Assembly (NCBI GenBank): GCA_002352055.1
Contig: DEHS01000078.1
Coordinates: 1 to 10,048 of the forward strand
Origin: Legionellaceae bacterium UBA2794
GTDB taxonomy: Bacteria > Pseudomonadota > Gammaproteobacteria > Legionellales > Legionellaceae
Reading direction: 5' to 3'
Length of the DNA: 10,048 nt
This document shows, piece by piece, positions 4,870 through 10,048 of this stretch. Position numbers and translations under genes: made by a program. How positions within the stretch are numbered: position 1 is the stretch's first letter; each line of letters opens with the position of its first letter. The notes beneath the pieces are model-generated. The model was not told the origin of the DNA and did no database searches. It was given only the letters and a program-made list of their open reading frames with translations.

Positions 4870-5745
4870 ATGACTAAAAATACCTATATTGAAAACTACA
4901 TGGCCTACCAAAAATCAACCGAGAAGTCTCCAGCGACCCTGGCAAGCTATCGAAGCGATTTAATGCAATTTGCCATTTGGTTTGAATCTGTTAATAAGGT
5001 TGAAATGGGGCTAGTCAATATTACACCAACTGATACGCGCCAATACAAACAACAGTTAATTGATTCTAATCTCAGACCACAAACCATCAACCGCCGGTTA
5101 TTGTCATTGAAATATTTTTTGGAATGGGGATGGGATACTAAGCGGATTAAATACCGTTTTCCATTACCAAAGACAGTAAAACAATCTCAGATAATGCCTA
5201 AATGGTTGACCAAGATTCAGCAAAATCAATTACTGCGCCACATAGAACATCATGGGAATACGAGAGATCTCGCTATTGTGAAAATTCTATTAAATACAGG
5301 CTTACGTGTTAGCGAACTATGTAGTATAAGATGGTCACATATTGTCATGAGTGATAGGAAAGGGAAATTATTAGTGAATGCTGGCAAAGGGTGTAAGTAC
5401 CGTGAGGTTCCTCTAAATAAAGATGCACGCCAGGCATTTTTAGATTTAGATCAAAAAACACATGCAGGTAGTGATGCCTTTGTGTTCCTTGGTCAACGAG
5501 GAGTCCTTTCCCCCCGTGCTATTCAGCTGCTGTTAAAACGGCTAAATATTCCTGCTGAACTTGGGGAAATATCGCCACATCAGTTTAGACACACTTTCTG
5601 TAAAAATCTGGTGGATGCAGGGATTAGTTTGGAAAAAGTAGCCTCACTTGCAGGTCACGAGCGATTAGATACCACAAAATTATATTGTCATCCGTCTTTT
5701 GCTGATCTCAGTGATGCAGTAGAACGAATTGGAGAGATTGATTAA
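4870..5745 (+). CDS. tnpI: Tyrosine recombinase, cointegrate resolvase (TnpI-like)
   Basis: The product has 291 residues, close to TnpI of Tn4430. An N-terminal SAM-like core-binding domain (about 1-90, with TLASYRSDL and RRLLSLKYFLEW) precedes a catalytic domain with all tyrosine-recombinase residues: R146 (TGLRVSEL), K173 (beta-hairpin lysine in AGKGCKYREV), H237 and R240 (HQFRH), H263 (GHERLDTT) and nucleophile Y272. It should resolve the cointegrates made by Tn3-type transposition by recombining the site just upstream. No clear Shine-Dalgarno precedes the ATG, and the preceding motif copy suggests autoregulation. Its stop overlaps the tnpA start by one base (TAATG), so the two genes are translationally coupled. 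XerC/D-like chromosomal recombinases are the main alternative, excluded by context. Confidence 0.93.
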   Translation: MTKNTYIENYMAYQKSTEKSPATLASYRSDLMQFAIWFESVNKVEMGLVNITPTDTRQYKQQLIDSNLRPQTINRRLLSLKYFLEWGWDTKRIKYRFPLPKTVKQSQIMPKWLTKIQQNQLLRHIEHHGNTRDLAIVKILLNTGLRVSELCSIRWSHIVMSDRKGKLLVNAGKGCKYREVPLNKDARQAFLDLDQKTHAGSDAFVFLGQRGVLSPRAIQLLLKRLNIPAELGEISPHQFRHTFCKNLVDAGISLEKVASLAGHERLDTTKLYCHPSFADLSDAVERIGEID

Positions 5746-8700
5746 TGAGTTTTATAGAGGTTCTTCCAGATCATGAAGTTAAACGATTTAGTAGACCACC
5801 CGTTTTTGCCGCTGAAGATAGGAAACAATATTTCAAATTGGATGAAATAGTTTCTGTATTACTGAAAAATGTAAAAGATCCATGCAATAAAGTAGGTTTA
5901 TTGCTCCAGTATGGCTACTTTAGAGCAAGCGGTAAATTCTATATGCAAAAATTGTTCAAAGTAGGTGATATTAAATATGTAGCAAAAACTCTGGGTATTG
6001 AATTATCAAGTGCTTCTCTTTCGGATTATATCGATAGGACACGTCAAAAACACAGGCTATTGATTCTTGAAGGTTGTGGCCACGTCGAGTTTTCCAATGC
6101 GAAAGCTTTTTTTGAGGAAGCTGTTGAAGACATGGTTAACCAGCAAATGCATCCGCGAAAATTATGTTATTTAATCGTTGAAAGGTTACGCAACAAAAAA
6201 ATTGAATTACCTAGTTATGACCGGATTGTTAAAACAATTACCGAGAAATTTAATGCATTTGAAAGAAATACGCTGCATACAATGTCCAATGTTATCACTC
6301 AGGTTCATCAGGAAGCATTAGATCATCTCACAATTACAACAGGAGAGTATTACGAGCGCCCCTTGTTGACGCAACTAAAAACCATAACGCAATCCATGAG
6401 ACCCAAACAAATCAAGCATGGTATTCGAAATTTTCTTATCATTAAAAAATTATTCAACGAAATAAAACCGATTATAGATGCCCTATCTTTATCAGCAGAG
6501 GCCACTAAATATTATGCACAATGGGTCATTAAAGCAAAGGTAACGCAGATAACGGATATGGTTGAATCCAATAAACGCTACTTATATTTGGTTGCATTCA
6601 TCGATCATACCCATAGGATATGGCAAGATACTCTGGTTGATATTTTATTAAAAAGTGTCCAACAACAATTGAACAAAGCAGCTAAAAAGTTAGACAATAT
6701 AATAAAGGATCGTGCGCCTGATAAAAATAAATTATCAGCTTCAGTTTTGTCTGGCTTTAATGAAACCCAATCAACAGTGAATGCAGTCAGGACAGTATTA
6801 CATGACGATTTATTGAATGATAATGAAAAAATTGAAAGACTATATAAAATAGTTCCAGAAAAAATAGTTAATCCATCCTTAATTCAAGCGGTATTGGATG
6901 CCGATAAGCTTAAAGACCAGATCAACAGCGAGGACGATGAGGCAGACCAGTTTGATATTTTGACCACTCTTTCAGTAAAATTACAAAACCGTGTGGCAGA
7001 TATTGTAAAGCACCTTGAGTTTGAAGTGAGTAATAATGCAGATCCCCTGTATTCAGCATTAGCCCACTATCAATCAGAAAAAAATATTACTTCAACGGCT
7101 CCTAATGAGTTCTTGGACGATCATGAGTACAAAGCAATTTATAAAAATAATAAATTCAACATCTCGCTTTATAAAGCACTCTTGTTTTGTAAAATAGCTA
7201 GTGCCGTTAAATCTGGAAAAATCAGTCTGTTACGATCTTATCGTTACTTATCGATTGAAGGTTACTTAATCGATGAACAATTCTGGCAAGAAAACAAACA
7301 GGCGCTTCTTGAAAAATTTGGACTATCTAGTTTCAGTGATATAGAACAAGTCCTACCGACACTCAGTGCCTTGCTGAATAAACAATATATTGATGTAAAT
7401 GAGCGTATTCTCCATGGTAAGAATCAGCATGTTACTGTTAAAAAAGAAGCTGGCTTTTCAGTGTATACCCCTGCGGTTGAAAAACCAGATTATGATTCAA
7501 TTACAACAATCATAGGAAAAGATAGATATGTACCAATTCTTCAGATGATGGCGGAAATGAATGGACTTTCTAAATTCACATCAAACTTTACGCACCATAA
7601 GATCAAAGACTCCAAAGAAAATCCTGAGAATGAAATATTTTATGCAGGAATTTTTGCTTTAGGCAGCAATATAGGGTTACATAAGCTTGCTAATACGGCT
7701 GTTGGTATTAATTACAATACCCTCTCAAATGCCGTCAACTGGTATTTCTCATTAGAAAATTTACACATGGTTAACCAGACCTTAACCGATTTAATGGCAA
7801 AATTATGGTTACCAAATAAATTTAAACGTGAGAAAAATTTATTACATACCTCCAGTGATGCCAAAAAACAATGTGTATCAGTAGAATCATTAAATGCCAA
7901 TCACTCTTACAAATATTTTGGCAATGGCAAAGGAGCAAATGTTTATCGATTTATTGATGAGCGTGGTATTTTATTTTACACAACGGTATTCAGTAGTTCA
8001 GAGAGGGATGCAGCTTCTGTTATTGATGGTTTACTGCATAATGACAGCATCCAAAGTGATATGCATTCCACAGATACACACGGCTATACTGAAATGATTT
8101 TTGCAGTCTCTCATTTAATTGGAGTAACTTTCGCACCGCGAATAAAAGATATTTCATCAATAAAATTAGCCAGTTTTAACAAAATAAAACCAAAATCAGC
8201 CAAAGAAGAATATCCTGTCACTCCAGGTCATTACATCAAAGAAAGTAAAATCAGAAGAAATTGGGATACCATATTGCGATTGATTGCAACCATTATGCTT
8301 AGAAAACACCGGGCATCAACGATTCTGAAAAGGCTCAGTGCATATGTTAATCAACATCCATTGGAAGAAGCCATCAAAGAATTTGGTCGAGTTATCAAAT
8401 CTATCTTTATTCTGAAATACATTGATGATGTCACTTTGCGACAAACGATTGAAAAACAATTAAATAAAGGCGAGTTAGCTAATAAATTCGCATCTGCAGT
8501 TTCATTTGTAGGTGATGATATCAATGAAGCCTATCGAGAGGATCAAGAAATATCAGCTATGTGCAAAACCATTGTCCAGAACATCATCATTCTATGGAAT
8601 TATATAGAACTGACAAAAATTATTATGCGATCAGATAATGAGATGAGAAAAGTCTTGCTCGAGAATATTACCAGCGCATCGATCCTTACCTGGCAACATG

Positions 8701-8795
8701 TAAACCTATATGGAACGTATGATTTTAGTAATTTGCTGAGTGCAAATGACCCGAATTACTCTTTAGATGAAGTGATTAATTTTACTGCAGCTTAG
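5745..8795 (+). CDS. tnpA: Tn3-family transposase
   Basis: The product has 1016 residues, full length for the family (about 950-1010). The N-terminal part (to about 170) resembles DUF4158, the end-recognition region of Tn3 transposases; a long helical middle follows; the DDE catalytic domain occupies about 590-1000. Catalytic acids are D705 (TSSDAKK), D777 (HSTDTHGYT) and probably E910 (QLNKGE); the 72- and 133-residue spacings fit Tn3-family enzymes. FAPRI and the late LWNYIELTKI segment are further signatures. It catalyses replicative transposition of the element through 33-38-bp ends. GGAG lies about 10 nt before the ATG, inside tnpI. The SSDAKK form instead of SSDGQ suggests a branch away from Tn3/Tn21. 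No frameshift is seen. Confidence 0.97.
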   Translation: MSFIEVLPDHEVKRFSRPPVFAAEDRKQYFKLDEIVSVLLKNVKDPCNKVGLLLQYGYFRASGKFYMQKLFKVGDIKYVAKTLGIELSSASLSDYIDRTRQKHRLLILEGCGHVEFSNAKAFFEEAVEDMVNQQMHPRKLCYLIVERLRNKKIELPSYDRIVKTITEKFNAFERNTLHTMSNVITQVHQEALDHLTITTGEYYERPLLTQLKTITQSMRPKQIKHGIRNFLIIKKLFNEIKPIIDALSLSAEATKYYAQWVIKAKVTQITDMVESNKRYLYLVAFIDHTHRIWQDTLVDILLKSVQQQLNKAAKKLDNIIKDRAPDKNKLSASVLSGFNETQSTVNAVRTVLHDDLLNDNEKIERLYKIVPEKIVNPSLIQAVLDADKLKDQINSEDDEADQFDILTTLSVKLQNRVADIVKHLEFEVSNNADPLYSALAHYQSEKNITSTAPNEFLDDHEYKAIYKNNKFNISLYKALLFCKIASAVKSGKISLLRSYRYLSIEGYLIDEQFWQENKQALLEKFGLSSFSDIEQVLPTLSALLNKQYIDVNERILHGKNQHVTVKKEAGFSVYTPAVEKPDYDSITTIIGKDRYVPILQMMAEMNGLSKFTSNFTHHKIKDSKENPENEIFYAGIFALGSNIGLHKLANTAVGINYNTLSNAVNWYFSLENLHMVNQTLTDLMAKLWLPNKFKREKNLLHTSSDAKKQCVSVESLNANHSYKYFGNGKGANVYRFIDERGILFYTTVFSSSERDAASVIDGLLHNDSIQSDMHSTDTHGYTEMIFAVSHLIGVTFAPRIKDISSIKLASFNKIKPKSAKEEYPVTPGHYIKESKIRRNWDTILRLIATIMLRKHRASTILKRLSAYVNQHPLEEAIKEFGRVIKSIFILKYIDDVTLRQTIEKQLNKGELANKFASAVSFVGDDINEAYREDQEISAMCKTIVQNIIILWNYIELTKIIMRSDNEMRKVLLENITSASILTWQHVNLYGTYDFSNLLSANDPNYSLDEVINFTAA

Positions 8796-8817
8796 TGCTA
8801 TATATGAACAAAATTGG

Positions 8818-8850
8818 GTTTCCAGTTCGCATTAGTACCGAGTCTGTAAT
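8818..8850 (-). repeat. Right terminal inverted repeat (IRR)
   Basis: It is the inverted partner of 1281-1313 with one mismatch. It lies 22 nt beyond the tnpA stop codon, as usual for the transposase-proximal end of Tn3-family elements, and its outer border is 8 bp from the norB stop codon. Confidence 0.95.
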
Positions 8851-8858
8851 TTAAGCCT

Positions 8859-10048
8859 TCATTGAGCAATAACCTGCGCATTGTTTTTGGCACATGTTCC
8901 AAGTCTTGGAAAAAAAGGCCCTAATTTACGAATAAAATCATAAGCCATGATGAGTGCACCTAAAGCAAAGACTACATCACCTGGTAATCGTAACCATTGC
9001 CATAACAAGGTAGTATTATAAAACTCAAGGCTTCTTGAATGAGCAAAACCATGTTCGTAAACATCCATTAACTGCGCCCATCCTATCGGGAAGAAATTCA
9101 GCACAATCCACAATAAAAGACCCAAGTTATAAAGCCAAAAGGCCCAAACGCCTAAACGCTCATTCCACACAAGACGCTCTCCTGCGGCATAACGCAAACA
9201 AAAATAAATAAGGCCTAGGCCAAGTAAACCAAATGCGCCAAATAAAGCCGTATGGGCGTGGTTTAATGTTAAAAATGTGCCATGCTCATAATAATTGACT
9301 AAAGGCGCATTAAGCGTTCCACCTCCAAATACGCCAGCACCAACAAAATTCCAAAAAGAAGCTCCCAAAATATAAAGATAGGCTAAATTGTAAGTGAACG
9401 CTCCTTGACGTTTCATCACTTGCCGATGTTCAATTGCATCAATAATGAGTAATACTAAGGGCAGCACTTCAATAAAGGAAAACATCGAACCAAGCGGCAC
9501 CCAAATATCGGGCGTTCCTGTCCAATACCAATGATGCCCAGTACCAACCACTCCTCCTAAAAAAATAAGAATGGTTTCAAAATACATCGTACGCTCAGCC
9601 AGAGAGCGAGACACCAGGCCTGTTCCCATTAAAAGGTAGGCAGTAGCAGTTGCTGCAAAAAACTCAAAAGATTGTTCAACCCAAAGATGCACAACCCACC
9701 ATCGCCAAAAGTCAGTAATGGTGAATGATTTTTCAATACCGGTCAGAGGAATCATTCCAAAACAATAGAGTATGGCAACGTTCGCCGTACTTGCCCAAAA
9801 GAGATGTTCTAGACGAATACGTCCTGTCCAAAACTGGACGGTTGCCTCTTTGACAGAACGCCAACTAGGCCACATGCCGCGAAAGACAATGATACTCCAA
9901 AGAAAAAGACCAAGACAAAACCCTATTTGCCATAAGCGTCCTAATTGTAGATAAGAAAGGCCTTGATTGCCAATCCAGAACCAGTATTGGTTGATATACC
10001 CCATAATTCCCAAGTAATCACCGATGAGGGCACCACCAACGATAAAAA
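8859..10048 (-). CDS. norB: Quinol-dependent nitric oxide reductase, C-terminal part (partial; 5' end outside window)
   Basis: The 395 visible residues are the C-terminal half of a haem-copper-superfamily NO reductase of the single-subunit quinol type (qNOR/NorZ, about 750 residues). The reading frame stays open to the window edge, and upstream codons (GGALIGDYLGIMG) fit the family, so the in-frame TTG at 10013 is not the real start. Visible signatures are WIGNQGLSYLQLGRLWQ, the HLWVEQ segment, GTGHHWYWTG with the paired histidines expected to bind the non-haem iron, FWNFVGAGVFGG, and YYEHGTFLTLNHAHTALFG with haem-ligand histidines. About eight to nine hydrophobic membrane segments are present. 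The enzyme reduces 2 NO to N2O in the inner membrane using quinol, usually for NO detoxification. The transposon right end is 8 bp past its stop, so its native terminator has been displaced. Confidence 0.93.
   Translation of the reverse strand, partial: FIVGGALIGDYLGIMGYINQYWFWIGNQGLSYLQLGRLWQIGFCLGLFLWSIIVFRGMWPSWRSVKEATVQFWTGRIRLEHLFWASTANVAILYCFGMIPLTGIEKSFTITDFWRWWVVHLWVEQSFEFFAATATAYLLMGTGLVSRSLAERTMYFETILIFLGGVVGTGHHWYWTGTPDIWVPLGSMFSFIEVLPLVLLIIDAIEHRQVMKRQGAFTYNLAYLYILGASFWNFVGAGVFGGGTLNAPLVNYYEHGTFLTLNHAHTALFGAFGLLGLGLIYFCLRYAAGERLVWNERLGVWAFWLYNLGLLLWIVLNFFPIGWAQLMDVYEHGFAHSRSLEFYNTTLLWQWLRLPGDVVFALGALIMAYDFIRKLGPFFPRLGTCAKNNAQVIAQ

Larger units (their letters stand above)
1281..8850. 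mobile_element. Complete Tn3-family transposon with TnpI/IRS-type resolution module and metabolic cargo
   Basis: The ends are 33-bp inverted repeats (1281-1313 and 8818-8850). Inside are a 1016-residue Tn3-type DDE transposase, a tyrosine recombinase and a recombination site upstream of it, as in Tn4430 of Bacillus thuringiensis. Cargo is a MarR regulator and a three-gene leftward operon. Length is about 7.57 kb. The repeat symmetry continues through TTAA on both sides (1277-1280 and 8851-8854), so the exact end is uncertain by a few bases. The usual 5-bp target duplication cannot be found at any end choice I tried. All genes appear intact. Confidence 0.93.

Noticed and set aside
7712..8097. 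Two short frames inside tnpA (one on each strand)
   Set aside because: Both overlap the conserved catalytic region of the transposase and show no independent signals.

Overview
The window looks like AT-rich gammaproteobacterial DNA. Codon use, the small genomic-island genes and the quinol-type NO reductase would fit a Legionella-like (Legionellales) host, but that is inference from style; no rRNA or tRNA confirms it. Three blocks can be told apart.

Block 1 (about 1-1276) resembles a mobile genomic island or integrative conjugative element. It begins with a large near-perfect palindrome (13-62). Next comes a sequence that satisfies the conserved hammerhead ribozyme pattern (120-172, cleavage expected after C167), a possible pseudoknot, and a hairpin-rich leader. 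Two small rightward genes follow: a DUF1640/CCDC90-like coiled-coil membrane protein (499-858) and an unrecognised 69-residue protein (945-1154). Each has a stem-loop just upstream of its ribosome binding site. The block ends with a terminator that has a competing hairpin, then a strong Shine-Dalgarno sequence with no gene behind it.

Block 2 (about 1281-8850) is a complete, roughly 7.57-kb Tn3-family transposon bounded by 33-bp inverted repeats with one mismatch. Its right half holds a tyrosine recombinase (tnpI-like) and a 1016-residue Tn3 transposase (tnpA), overlapping by one base. Upstream of the recombinase is a site with perfect 14-bp inverted arms around a 6-bp centre plus two direct copies of the arm, the same architecture as the Tn4430 TnpI/IRS system. 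The left half carries passengers: a leftward operon for a PhzF-family protein, an ornithine cyclodeaminase/mu-crystallin-family protein and a serine dehydratase-like PLP enzyme. A MarR-family regulator is transcribed divergently across a symmetrical operator/promoter. The cargo looks like a regulated amino-acid or imine metabolism module. Another pair of recombinase-like motifs abuts the far end of the cargo.

Block 3 (8859 to the window end) is the C-terminal half of a quinol-dependent nitric oxide reductase (norB/norZ type), leftward, with its stop codon only 8 bp from the transposon end. No 5-bp target duplication can be found around the transposon, and the left flank ends in an orphan ribosome binding site. 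The two flanks were therefore probably not neighbours when the element inserted.
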